Shown: positions 1 through 7,305, counted from the stretch's first letter. The stretch is DNA of 64,000 nucleotides from Paenibacillaceae bacterium (GCA_029256185.1 JAQSYI010000062.1:1-64000); one strand, 5' to 3'. The notes: generated by a model not told the origin, from the letters alone. Translations and numbers: made by a program.

Positions 1-1
1 G

Positions 2-577
2 GTGGCAGCCCGCTACCAGTATGATGAATTCGGCGTACCGCAGGCAGCGGAGAAATTCGACCCCAACTGGAGCGGACCGGATAACTTGTACGGCTATACG
101 GGACTGGGGTATGATTATTCCAGCGGGTTGACCTACGCCCGGGCGCGCTACTACCAGCCGGAGCTGGGACGGTTTATTAGCGAGGATACGTATGAAGGGG
201 ACCTGACAAATCCGCTGAGCTTGAATTTGTATAGGTATGTGGAGAATAATCCGTTGAGGTATGTTGATCCTACAGGGAACCAGATAATGGATGCTGGTGG
301 CAGTGCAGATGAAGTATACTATTACTACGATAGTGATAATGTTAGGAAATTAAGTGAAACAGGGGAAATAGATTATAGTTATTATCTTTGGTGGCGGAGT
401 TATAATCAAGAAGCATTCGATGCTCTTGCAAATAGTGGCGAAGGGATATCCCTAAACCAACTTTTTGCCATGCGATATACCATTATGGGAAAAGCAATGC
501 TAGATGGTCAGGCGAATGTTTCTGATGCTGGTGCGGGGATAACCCTTTCAGGTATAGTTGGTGGTGTTAAAGTCTGA
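2..577 (+). pseudogene. Rhs repeat-associated core, C-terminal end (partial, probably broken)
   Basis: This is the 3' end of an Rhs/YD-repeat polymorphic toxin; the gene starts outside the window. The core signature is clear: an ARYYQPELGRFISEDTYEGD stretch, then NLYRYVENNPLRYVDPTG at about residues 75-92, which is the usual junction between the Rhs shell and the variable toxin tip. After DPTG comes about 100 residues of tip sequence that I cannot assign. The frame stops at 577, but a coding-like frame (K-S-V-V-T-E-G-S-E-E-N-E-H-G-K) continues at about 579-660 after a one-base shift, so the stop probably reflects a frameshift. An IS110-type insertion and a WHH nuclease fragment follow, suggesting one original toxin gene was cut up here. 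Identification of the Rhs core is firm; the reconstruction is inference. Confidence 0.85.
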
Positions 578-671
578 AATCGGTAGTAACTGAAGGCAGC
601 GAAGAAAATGAGCATGGCAAACAAGCCATCGCACGAAGACCAATTGGTAAATATAGGTTATTGTGGATTCT

Positions 672-1919
672 TCAAGAAGCCGCTGCCGTAATCCGATACC
701 CCTGAGCTTGAGCTAATCGGATCGCTTGTTCGACCGTGATTTCACGTTCTACGGGAAGGCTATCGGATTTTTTGTACAGCTCTGGATTATAAGGCTCTTT
801 TTTCTTCAGAATGTGGTAGATGGCCGTCAACAGCATCCGGGCAATAGCAATAATGGCACGCTTGTGGCCTCGACGCATCTTGAGCCGTAAGTAGCGGTTA
901 CGGATTTCGGGATGCTTGTCACTTTTGACCACAGCGGTTGCGCACTGGACCAAAAGAGGCTTGAGGTAACAGCCAGCCCGGGAAATCCGGACGGACTTTT
1001 TCTTGCCGGCACTCTCGTTATTGGTGGGAGTCAGTCCGGCCCAGGAACACAGATGCTTCGCTGTCGGGAACACGTCCATGTTAACACCGATTTCCGAAAC
1101 CACGGCAATGGCGGAAAAGATGTTTTTGAAGGACGGAACAGTGAGGATCAACTGGATTTCCTGTTGGTAGGACGCGGCAAGAGAAAGAATGATGGCTTCC
1201 AGCTCTGCTTTACGGGAGGCGAGATCTTCGCAGTGCGCTTGAATGACCTTTATTTTTCCGGCCTGCTCGGGTGTAATCACCCCCTCTATAGCCAGTTCCA
1301 GTTCAGGAAGCTTCTCTTTTATGGAGCCGTGGATGAGGGGTACGATGTCAAACGAGTGATCCAGCGGATTCTCCAGAAGCTTGTCGATGAGATTCATGGA
1401 GCTTTTGCCAAAGGTGTCGGTCACGACGTTTCCCAGCTGAATGTTGGAAACGGTGAGGCTGTTTTGCAGCCGATTCTTTTCGCTGGAGGTAAAATTCGTA
1501 AGTTTGAAGCGATAGCGCATCAGGTCCCGCAACTGCCGAATGGGCAGGGGAGGCATAAAGCTTCCGGCGACCAGATCGTGCTTAAACAAATCGGCGATCC
1601 ACTGCGCATCTTTGTTGTCCGTCTTTTTGCCGCGAATGGCTTTGACGTACTTGGGGTGGGCCAGGGTAATGGTGCAGGAAGGCTCCAGAATATTGAAAAC
1701 GGGAATCCAGTATTTTCCGGTGGATTCCATACAGACCTCCTTGCAATCATGCTCACGAAGCCACTGTGACAGCTCATTCAGACCTCTGGTGAAGGTGGAG
1801 AAGCGATGGCGTTTGTAAGTGGTGACCCCTTTGCTGTTGGTAGCCGCGATACAGGCGACATCAAAGGTTTTGTGGACGTCGATTCCGCAACAGATGGGAT
1901 AAACGATTTTTAAAGCCAT
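672..1919 (-). CDS. IS110-family DEDD transposase/recombinase
   Basis: This 415-residue protein is the recombinase of an IS110 element. It has the RuvC-like N-terminal domain (CGIDVHK with Asp14, then MESTGKYW near residue 65, then KKTDNKDAQWIADL near 98-111) that supplies the DEDD acidic residues. The C-terminal transposase_20 domain (SAIAVVSEIG...AGLTP.....AGKKK...SRAG) carries the catalytic serine. In this family the protein pairs with a structured bridge RNA from the element's non-coding flank. The start ATG has an AAAGGAG site 9 bases upstream. Length is normal for the family and no internal stop is seen, so it may be functional. Confidence 0.93.
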   Translation of the reverse strand: MALKIVYPICCGIDVHKTFDVACIAATNSKGVTTYKRHRFSTFTRGLNELSQWLREHDCKEVCMESTGKYWIPVFNILEPSCTITLAHPKYVKAIRGKKTDNKDAQWIADLFKHDLVAGSFMPPLPIRQLRDLMRYRFKLTNFTSSEKNRLQNSLTVSNIQLGNVVTDTFGKSSMNLIDKLLENPLDHSFDIVPLIHGSIKEKLPELELAIEGVITPEQAGKIKVIQAHCEDLASRKAELEAIILSLAASYQQEIQLILTVPSFKNIFSAIAVVSEIGVNMDVFPTAKHLCSWAGLTPTNNESAGKKKSVRISRAGCYLKPLLVQCATAVVKSDKHPEIRNRYLRLKMRRGHKRAIIAIARMLLTAIYHILKKKEPYNPELYKKSDSLPVEREITVEQAIRLAQAQGYRITAAAS

Positions 1920-2147
1920 GGGGAGAACTCCTTTCGAGGATATACAGAGATAGACGCAGGGACTGATGGCCCAGCAATAAACGAGAGTTGTTTATACAAA
2001 GATAAGTCTGCGTGCTCGAAGGACACACGTATTTGTGCTTGGGAAGGCCATCTACACATATAATTATGCGGTCATCCCGAAGTCGAGACAGCCCACTCAC
2101 CTCCCCGTGATTTGTAGTGTACGGGTATCCCTGTATGCCTAGCATAT
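1920..2147 (-). ncRNA. candidate IS110 bridge-RNA region
   Basis: The non-coding stretch upstream of the transposase is where IS110-group elements encode their bridge RNA, which has one loop pairing with donor DNA and another with target DNA. The length of roughly 230 bases is right. Several short self-complementary segments are visible, but I did not fold it and cannot name the guide loops. The call rests on position and family knowledge, not on a recognised sequence. Confidence 0.4.
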
Positions 2148-2200
2148 AAAAAAATCGCTCAGACACCAAACGATTTCATATCGTTTTGTGCCTGGAGCGA
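2148..2200 (-). terminator. strong minus-strand hairpin with T-run beside the IS110 flank
   Basis: Read on the minus strand, an arm CGCTC-c-AGGCAC-a-AAACGAT pairs across a five-base loop with ATCGTTT-g-GTGTCT-GAGCG and is followed by seven T residues. This is a textbook intrinsic terminator pointing toward the transposase. It may insulate the element from outside transcription or belong to the target locus. Confidence 0.65.
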
Positions 2201-2210
2201 AGCGAAAGGA

Positions 2211-2548
2211 ATGGATATAATTATGAATAAAAAATTTGCTGGAAAGGTGTACACTCTTAGCGGTGACTTGGCTAAAAAATACCCTGATGATGTGAAATTT
2301 AGTGATCAGGGTTTTCCAGATTTCAATCCGTACTCAAAAATTAGCGTAGAGTTACAAGGTTTAAAAGGAAATGCTGATACAGATATGGTCGCTGCAAATA
2401 AAGCTGTTGGACTTGCGAAGACCCGGCAGGTTATACTTGGCCTCATGTTGAAGACGGTAAGACAATGATATTAGTTCCAACTGATTTACATGACGCTGTT
2501 AGGCATACCGGTGGAGCAGCGATGATACGTAATAGTTTGGCTCCATAA
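2211..2548 (+). pseudogene. WHH-type HNH/EndoVII nuclease toxin tip, frameshifted
   Basis: The frame from 2211 gives a KFAGKVY...GFPDFNPY...GLKGN...ANKAVGLAKT stretch typical of the polymorphic-toxin nuclease family named for its WHH motif. It then runs into a stop at 2466. Restoring one base near 2421-2424, in the ACCC run, continues it as PAGYTW-PH-VEDGKTMILVPTDLHDAV and RHTGGAAMIRNSLAP, ending at 2548, which is the normal family C-terminus. The catalytic WHH is WPH here (2438-2446). The domain is therefore dead twice over, by frameshift and active-site change. It was probably the toxin tip of the Rhs gene before the IS110 insertion. The matching immunity gene follows. Confidence 0.8.
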
Positions 2549-2573
2549 ATAACACAATATACGGAGGGCTGAA

Positions 2574-3083
2574 ATGATAACTATACATCCAAATGTAATT
2601 TGCTTTGATCGTTTAAAGTTTGATTCATTCAAAAAAATGATAGATAGTGAATTGGAACATACTTACGAGAAGTTTCTAATGGAGTTTAATGGTGGTGAAC
2701 CGACCTTCAATATTTTTACTATTAAAAATGCAGAAAAAAATGGCATTCAGCAGTTCTCTGTAAGAAATTTCTTTGGAATAGGTATTCAAAAGGATGATGA
2801 CCTGTTAATTCAACTTGAAGTATTTAAAGAAAGACTGCCCAAAGATGTTATCCCTATTGCAAGAACGGAGGGTGGAAACATTCTTTGCATAAATTTAACT
2901 GAAAATGATTATGCGCAAATTGTTTTATTTGATCACGAACTTGAAGAAGTAATTTTTGTATGTAATACATTTGAAGAATTTCTTAATGATCTTCAACCAT
3001 ATGAAAATATTAATCTAGAAGGGTATACTGTAAAGAAGGTTTGGATTGACCCAGATTTTCTCAAATCATTAAACCAAGAATAA
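2574..3083 (+). CDS. SMI1/KNR4 (SUKH) family immunity protein
   Basis: This 169-residue protein has the SUKH fold pattern. It has an early helical segment ending in a FLMEFNGGEP turn, a central FFGIG strand, then IPIARTEGGNILCINL and an IVLFDHE strand, and a final segment around FEEFLNDLQ. SUKH proteins neutralise nuclease and other polymorphic toxins in the producing cell. It starts 25 bases after the restored end of the WHH nuclease, with a GGAGG site, so it was likely the cognate immunity gene. It is intact although the toxin is broken. The AT-rich composition differs from the surrounding chromosome. Confidence 0.85.
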   Translation: MITIHPNVICFDRLKFDSFKKMIDSELEHTYEKFLMEFNGGEPTFNIFTIKNAEKNGIQQFSVRNFFGIGIQKDDDLLIQLEVFKERLPKDVIPIARTEGGNILCINLTENDYAQIVLFDHELEEVIFVCNTFEEFLNDLQPYENINLEGYTVKKVWIDPDFLKSLNQE

Positions 3084-3100
3084 ATGATAACTCTGCTAAG

Positions 3101-3132
3101 CCACAGGCGACCTCGCTTGTGGTTTCTTTTTC
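3101..3132 (+). terminator. terminator after SUKH immunity gene
   Basis: CCACA-GGCGA pairs with TCGCT-TGTGG across a two-base gap and is followed by a T-rich run. A nearly identical hairpin ends the Imm53 gene at 6015-6050. Confidence 0.75.
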
Positions 3133-3165
3133 CTTCTGCCCTACCGCTCCAGACAGCACAAAAAA

Positions 3166-3186
3166 CCACGCAACAGAATTGCGTGG
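3166..3186 (-). terminator. minus-strand hairpin with T-run, no gene attached
   Basis: CCACGCAA and TTGCGTGG are perfect inverted arms around five bases. On the minus strand six T residues follow. No intact minus-strand gene feeds into it, so it may be a leftover of lost sequence. Confidence 0.5.
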
Positions 3187-3293
3187 CAGAAGTTTACCCA
3201 ACTATAATTTAGCTTCCCTTAATTCATAGACTATCCATCAGGAGTCCCAGATTGGTCCAGATTCAATTTTGGAATAAAACCAATAAGAATATA

Positions 3294-3356
3294 TATGAAG
3301 GGGATTTAAGGGATCCGCTGAGCTTGAATTTGTATACGTATGTAGAGAATAATCCG
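3294..3356 (+). pseudogene. Rhs core scar (about 21 codons)
   Basis: The reading YEGDLRDPLSLNLYTYVENNP matches the Rhs core end seen near residues 64-85 of the first gene almost word for word, but nothing coding continues on either side. It is an orphan tip-junction module, as left by recombination among Rhs 3' cassettes. The stretch 3084-3665 otherwise holds only terminators and the TetR promoter. Confidence 0.8.
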
Positions 3357-3408
3357 GTATTCTGTTTTTTACGAGGCGTGGTATTAAGCGGCAATCGATG
3401 GGGTTAGA

Positions 3409-3440
3409 GGGGACGCATTCTTTAGAGAGAGTCCCCTTTT
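3409..3440 (+). terminator. intrinsic terminator
   Basis: GGGGAC (3409-3414) and GTCCCC (3431-3436) are separated by a 16-base loop and followed by TTTT. Confidence 0.5.
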
Positions 3441-3594
3441 GTATTTTGGCGTGCTCAGAAAGGGTTTCCAGGTGTCGCCCCGTAGTCCTGTTGCGGACTC
3501 AACGCAATTTGCACGAAGGGACAATACTATAATCAATCCAACCCGGTTCTATGGTTGTATGGGAGATGTTGACCTTTTAGATTACAAATTTTTC

Positions 3595-3646
3595 TTGACA
3601 GTCTTGCTATTGTTCTGTAAAACTTGTAATGAACAAATATTCATTA
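3595..3646 (+). promoter_or_regulatory. promoter and palindromic operator of the tetR gene
   Basis: TTGACA at 3595-3600 and a weak TAAAAC at 3618-3623 are 17 bases apart. Just downstream, TAATGAA (3627-3633) and TTCATTA (3640-3646) form an exact inverted repeat with a six-base centre, lying between promoter and start codon. A TetR repressor binding here would block its own operon. Confidence 0.6.
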
Positions 3647-3665
3647 TAAAAAAGGCGGAAAGCGA

Positions 3666-4277
3666 ATGCCAAGGTCACCACAGCAATATGAAGAAGTAAG
3701 GAGTGAAATGCGAAACAAAATTTTGCAGAAATCAATCCTTTATTTTGCAAAAAACGGCTTTTCGGGAACTAAAATCAGCGATTTATCCAAGCATATTGGC
3801 ATTGGGCAAGGGACGATTTATGTTTATTTCGAATCCAAGGAGCGGCTGTTTCAAGAGATTCTCAAGCAGATCAACAGACCCAAGGATATTAAGCGCTTGA
3901 AGTTTCTCTCAAAGCTCCCCATCCGCGCCAGACAAAAAATCCATTACCTGACCCATGAAATCCTAAAGCAACTGGAAGCGGATCACAGCTTTTCCGCCAT
4001 GATTGCCTTACATACACAGATACTGCTGGAGCAGGACGAAGAGCATTCCTCGGACGGAACTACATACCAATCCAAGCTATACCAATTCACGGCTAAAATC
4101 ATCGAGCAGGGGCAGCGGGAGGGAAGTGTGGTTTTTGGTCATCCTTTAAAGCTGGCAGATTATTATTGGGGAGTTGTGTACCTTTATGCCTTGAAAAAAC
4201 TGTTTACAACCAAGTATGAAATGATTAGCGCGGATGATCTGAATCGCACATTATTGAAGGAAAAGGGAGGCGAATAG
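3666..4277 (+). CDS. TetR/AcrR family transcriptional regulator
   Basis: This 203-residue repressor has a typical N-terminal TetR helix-turn-helix at about residues 17-60 (ILYFAKNGFSGTKISDLSKHIGIGQGTIYVYFESKERLF). A divergent helical ligand-binding domain follows. The next gene, a short-chain dehydrogenase, begins two bases after its stop, so the two form an operon. Autoregulation through the palindrome at 3627-3646 is likely. The ligand is unknown. Confidence 0.92.
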   Translation: MPRSPQQYEEVRSEMRNKILQKSILYFAKNGFSGTKISDLSKHIGIGQGTIYVYFESKERLFQEILKQINRPKDIKRLKFLSKLPIRARQKIHYLTHEILKQLEADHSFSAMIALHTQILLEQDEEHSSDGTTYQSKLYQFTAKIIEQGQREGSVVFGHPLKLADYYWGVVYLYALKKLFTTKYEMISADDLNRTLLKEKGGE

Positions 4278-4279
4278 AG

Positions 4280-5068
4280 ATGGGCAAACGAATTGCAATC
4301 GTGACAGGAGCTACCGGGGGGATTGGAAAGGAATTTACAAGGCTCATGCGCCAGGAAGAGGTGGATGAAATCTGGGCTATTGGGCGAAATAAGGAGAAGC
4401 TGGCATCGTTGATACAGGAGTTCGGAAGCAAGGTAGTCGCAATGTCAAAAGACTTGTCCGACCGGACAGAACTTTCGTCCATCCAGGAACGACTGGAAGC
4501 AGAACAGCCGATAATCGCATATTTGATCAATAATGCAGGAGTTGCCCGAATGGGCTCCTATCAGGATTTTACCGCAGACGAGATAGAAGCAACCATTTGG
4601 ATCAATTGCAGTGCGCTGGCTGTTCTCTGCACAATGTGTATCCCTTATATGCGAAGCGGCAGCAGAATATTAAACATTTCGTCACAGGCTTCCTTTCAGC
4701 CGCTGCCTTATCTCAATCTATACGGGGCCACCAAGGTCTTCGAGCGAAGCTATTCCAGGGCGCTAAACACAGAGCTTGAGGGAACGGGCATTACCTCTAC
4801 GGCGGTTTGTCCCGGTTGGGTGGATACAGAGCTGCTGATGAAGGAGGTTAATGGAGTAAAGGCCAAATTCCCGGGTCTTGTCACAGCAGACAGAGTTGCA
4901 GAGCAGGCGTTAAAGGATGCCAAGAGAGGAAAGGATATGTCGGTCTGTACCTGGTACGTGAAAGGGAGTCATGTGATGTCAAAGCTTCTTCCCCAAAAGC
5001 TGATCATGAGGATGTGGAAACGTAAAATTAAATCCTATATAATGAATACCATTCTTGCTGAGCGATAG
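4280..5068 (+). CDS. short-chain dehydrogenase/reductase (SDR)
   Basis: This 262-residue NAD(P)-dependent oxidoreductase has a Rossmann nucleotide site TGATGGIG at 9-16, NNAG at 84-87, catalytic Ser near 134-135 (NISS) and the YxxxK pair Tyr148 and Lys152. These are the classical SDR active-site residues. Its ribosome site (AGGGAGG) lies inside the end of the tetR gene, showing translational linkage. The C-terminal 40 residues are basic and may be membrane-associated. Its substrate cannot be told; the TetR pairing suggests a detoxification or lipid-type role. Confidence 0.9.
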   Translation: MGKRIAIVTGATGGIGKEFTRLMRQEEVDEIWAIGRNKEKLASLIQEFGSKVVAMSKDLSDRTELSSIQERLEAEQPIIAYLINNAGVARMGSYQDFTADEIEATIWINCSALAVLCTMCIPYMRSGSRILNISSQASFQPLPYLNLYGATKVFERSYSRALNTELEGTGITSTAVCPGWVDTELLMKEVNGVKAKFPGLVTADRVAEQALKDAKRGKDMSVCTWYVKGSHVMSKLLPQKLIMRMWKRKIKSYIMNTILAER

Positions 5069-5130
5069 AATTCGCTTATAATTAAATATTCCATTGATTT
5101 CCCACAAAGGGTTGTGCCACACTGTGGTTG

Positions 5131-5170
5131 TGAAATTGTACTTCAGCTTTTGAAATTGTACCTCAGCTTT
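5131..5170 (+). repeat. two tandem 20-bp repeats
   Basis: The unit beginning TGAAATTGTACTTCAG occurs at 5131-5150 and again, with one change, at 5151-5170. An imperfect inverted repeat (GTTGTGCCACACTGTGGTTGTG region) lies just before. Short tandem terminal repeats occur at ends of some insertion sequences, but no transposase gene is adjacent. Confidence 0.5.
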
Positions 5171-5281
5171 TGCGAAGGCAGATGGTTTTAATGACTGCTT
5201 ATATAATATTGGTGGTTTTAACTTAACCGAATATCGGGCATAGTATATTCCAATCTTTGATTATAGCTTGGAAGAGAGAAA

Positions 5282-5306
5282 ACGGGAATATCGCCCGTGT
5301 TTTTTT
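5282..5306 (+). terminator. terminator hairpin in rsgA-remnant leader
   Basis: ACGGG (5282-5286) pairs with CCCGT (5294-5298) and is followed by seven T residues. Confidence 0.6.
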
Positions 5307-5391
5307 GCTATGCCGTAAACAGTAACCTTTCGTGAATACTGCTGTTAGCGGGACTGGTCGTTGCCTTCGGCAACTGCTCGTCCATGCAACC

Positions 5392-5420
5392 GGGATACGA
5401 TGAAGGTCGTATCCCTTTTT
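5392..5420 (+). terminator. second terminator/attenuator hairpin
   Basis: GGGATACG (5392-5399) pairs exactly with CGTATCCC (5408-5415), followed by TTTTT. It sits in the leader of the rsgA remnant, with a GTTGCC/GGCAAC hairpin upstream and an ACCGCGAA/TTCGCGGT hairpin (about 5447-5490) downstream. The series looks like an attenuation leader. Confidence 0.55.
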
Positions 5421-5537
5421 GCTTATAAGCCGACTTTTTGGCTTTGCACCGCGAAACAGCAGCTTCTTAGGAGGCTGCTTGTTCGCGGTATTTTTATGCC
5501 CAAAAACAGCTTTGATTTTTAGGAGAGGATCAGGTCC

Positions 5538-5685
5538 ATGATTGATTTGAAACCATACGGCTATATCGAAGCCGAAACGCCGCTGATCGGTTTAATACCC
5601 GGAAGGGTACGGAACTTCAGCGAGAGCAATATACCGTTATCACCGAACGCACCAGATGGAGTCAGAGTGCCTTATCCTTGGACTG
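5538..5685 (+). pseudogene. rsgA-like ribosome GTPase, N-terminal remnant
   Basis: The frame opens MIDLKPYGYIEAE then LIGLIPGRV, which is the characteristic N-terminus of RsgA/YjeQ-type small-subunit ribosome GTPases. It then shifts frame near 5610: the next frame reads ELQREQYTVITER, which continues the same family, before ending in stops. The GTPase domain (G1-G5 motifs) is missing. A good ribosome site (AGGAGAGG) and a structured leader precede it, so this is the abandoned 5' end of a once-regulated accessory gene. Confidence 0.7.
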
Positions 5686-5722
5686 CCAGAAGCTTTTATA
5701 AAAAAAACAATGAGGTGAACGT

Positions 5723-6010
5723 ATGGAGGTTATAGAATGGTTACAACAGTGGTATCAAAGACAATGCGATGGGGAGTGGGAGCACCTATATGGTATAAAA
5801 ATTAGTACACTTGACAACCCAGGATGGTATGTTGAAATTAATTTAGAAGAAACAAGTTTATCCAAAACAAGAATGGAATATTTGCGAACCGAACGTAGTG
5901 AGATGGACTGGTGTCATTATAAAATTGAAAAAAATATTTTTATCGGTGCTGGGGGCCCTAATAACCTTTGTGAAATTCTTACCTACTTTAGAAAACTAAC
6001 CAAGGAATAA
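5723..6010 (+). CDS. Imm53-family immunity protein
   Basis: This 95-residue protein resembles Imm53 immunity proteins. It opens with EWLQQWYQRQCDGEWEHLYGI, followed by TLDNPGWYVEINLEET, SEMDWCHYKIE and a final GAGGPNNLCEIL. Imm53 proteins protect cells from contact-dependent or Rhs-type toxins. No toxin gene for it is present nearby, so it is an orphan immunity gene of the same worn cassette region. A GAGGTGAAC ribosome site precedes it and a terminator follows. Confidence 0.8.
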   Translation: MEVIEWLQQWYQRQCDGEWEHLYGIKISTLDNPGWYVEINLEETSLSKTRMEYLRTERSEMDWCHYKIEKNIFIGAGGPNNLCEILTYFRKLTKE

Positions 6011-6014
6011 TGCG

Positions 6015-6050
6015 AAACCACAGGCGAGATTCAATCGCTTGTGGTTTTTT
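6015..6050 (+). terminator. terminator after imm53
   Basis: AAACCACAGGCGA pairs with TCGCTTGTGGTTT and is followed by six T residues. It shares its stem with the terminator at 3101-3132. Confidence 0.85.
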
Positions 6051-6189
6051 CGTCCGCAGCTTCTTCAAGGCGAGGGGTGATTTGACGGTTTACAATAACC
6101 CTAAGACTGATATTTATTTTCCAGTTTTTGGTTCCGTATTGATCTGCCCTTCCGATATATTTTGATTGGTACGTTAAACAAACCTGTAT

Positions 6190-6290
6190 TAATAATTGTA
6201 TTATTTAAATACAGATTTTGAAAAATTCTATTGAGTTTTAAGTGCAGATTTGTTATATTGTGAATAAGTTGTAATACAGATTTATGAATC
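6190..6290 (+). promoter_or_regulatory. promoter of aldolase gene with repeated AATACAG half-sites
   Basis: TTGAGT (6231-6236) and TATATT (6254-6259) are exactly 17 bases apart, a strong sigma-A type promoter. Around it the half-site AATACAG(ATTT) occurs twice in direct orientation (about 6208 and 6273) and once inverted as CTGTATT (about 6184). These could be operator half-sites for the GntR/LacI regulator encoded at 7343. Confidence 0.6.
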
Positions 6291-6311
6291 GACTTGAGAG
6301 GGGCAGCTGCT

Positions 6312-7235
6312 TTGACGTCCAATATTCAGATGAAAGGCATTTATACGGCATTAGTCACACCGATGAACGAAAATGGGGATATCGACTACGATTCGTTGCA
6401 AGCGCTTATTGAGCACCAACTGCGGTCCGGAGTAAGCGGGTTTTATGTCGGAGGCAGCACCGGAGAGGCGTTCATGCTATCGATGACGGAGCGTAAGAAG
6501 CTGCTTGAGGCGGTGACCAGCGCGGCGGCGAAGCGGGTGAAGATCATTGCGCACGTCGGATGCATTAGCACGCGGGATAGTATCGAGCTGGCCGTGCATG
6601 CAGAGAAGACCGGGGCGGATGCGGTATCTGCTGTTGTCCCGTTTTATTACAAATCAGGCATACAGGAATTGCAGGAGCACTATGAAGCGATCATGTCCGC
6701 CGTATCTGTTCCGATGCTGATCTATCATTTTCCCGGAGCGACCGGAGTTAGCCTGACCGTAGATTTCTACGAAAGAATGTCCCGGCATCCGCAATGTCTT
6801 GGGGTCAAGTTCACGTCGATGAATCTGTTCGAGATGCAGCAAATTCGCGACAGGTGCGGAGAACGCTTCTTGATCATGAACGGACATGACGAAGTATATG
6901 CGGCATCGGTGCTTATGGGCGCCGACGGCGCCGTCGGCAGCACATTTAATATGATGCCTTCGCTTTTCATGGACATGTTTTCGCTTGCGGCGACAGGGCA
7001 TTGGAGCAAGCTGCCGGCTCTGCAAGCGCAAGCGAACGAGGTGATCGCCCATATGCTGCAATTTGATGTCATCCCTTACGAAAAAGCCATACTCCACTTG
7101 CAGGGCGTGCTGAAAACACCGTTCGTCCGTTCGCCGCTTAAGCGCTTTACTCCCGGGGAGGCGGCGCGCATCGCCGAGTTTTACCGGAGCAACAGCCTGC
7201 TGCAAAGCAACAGCGCAAGGGTTTCGAATTTGTAA
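6312..7235 (+). CDS. N-acetylneuraminate lyase-like aldolase (DapA/NanA family)
   Basis: This 307-residue class I aldolase has the features of the NAL/DapA superfamily. A GGSTGEAFMLS motif binds the keto-acid carboxylate, a conserved Tyr lies in IYHFPG near 138, and the Schiff-base Lys is in VKFTS near 165. The later NGHDEVYAA and GADGAVGSTFNMM stretches resemble sialic-acid lyases more than dihydrodipicolinate synthases. The reaction would cleave a 2-keto-3-deoxy sugar acid or sialic acid to pyruvate plus an aldehyde. I take the TTG at 6312 as start because GAGAGGGG lies ten bases upstream. It opens the glycan locus; exact substrate is not proven. Confidence 0.82.
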   Translation: MTSNIQMKGIYTALVTPMNENGDIDYDSLQALIEHQLRSGVSGFYVGGSTGEAFMLSMTERKKLLEAVTSAAAKRVKIIAHVGCISTRDSIELAVHAEKTGADAVSAVVPFYYKSGIQELQEHYEAIMSAVSVPMLIYHFPGATGVSLTVDFYERMSRHPQCLGVKFTSMNLFEMQQIRDRCGERFLIMNGHDEVYAASVLMGADGAVGSTFNMMPSLFMDMFSLAATGHWSKLPALQAQANEVIAHMLQFDVIPYEKAILHLQGVLKTPFVRSPLKRFTPGEAARIAEFYRSNSLLQSNSARVSNL

Positions 7236-7276
7236 GAGGAGAGTGATGAAGCCGCGCAGTCATCTTCGCTTGACTG

Positions 7277-7305
7277 TTGAATGCTCTTCCCTAATCTATT
7301 ACAAT
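7277..7305 (+). promoter_or_regulatory. promoter of GntR/LacI regulator
   Basis: TTGAAT at 7277-7282 and TACAAT at 7300-7305 are separated by 17 bases, just upstream of the TTG start at 7343. Confidence 0.6.

Larger units (their letters stand above)
650..2200 (-). mobile_element. IS110-family insertion sequence (ends approximate)
   Basis: A single transposase gene on the minus strand is flanked by a short 3' region of about 20-90 bp and a long 5' untranslated region of about 280 bp. This lopsided layout is usual for IS110 elements, whose long non-coding flank encodes the bridge RNA. These elements lack terminal inverted repeats and leave little target duplication, so I cannot fix the ends by eye. 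The left end lies between the Rhs reading frame and 672, the right end between about 2,140 and 2,215. The insertion separates an Rhs tip from a WHH nuclease domain. Confidence 0.6.

Noticed and set aside
912..1769. Long open frame on the plus strand within the IS110 gene
   Set aside because: It is the antisense of the transposase, has no ribosome site and no recognisable domain.
3439..3699. Open frame of 86 codons before the TetR gene
   Set aside because: It spans the terminator tail, the TetR promoter and its operator; no ribosome site or homology.
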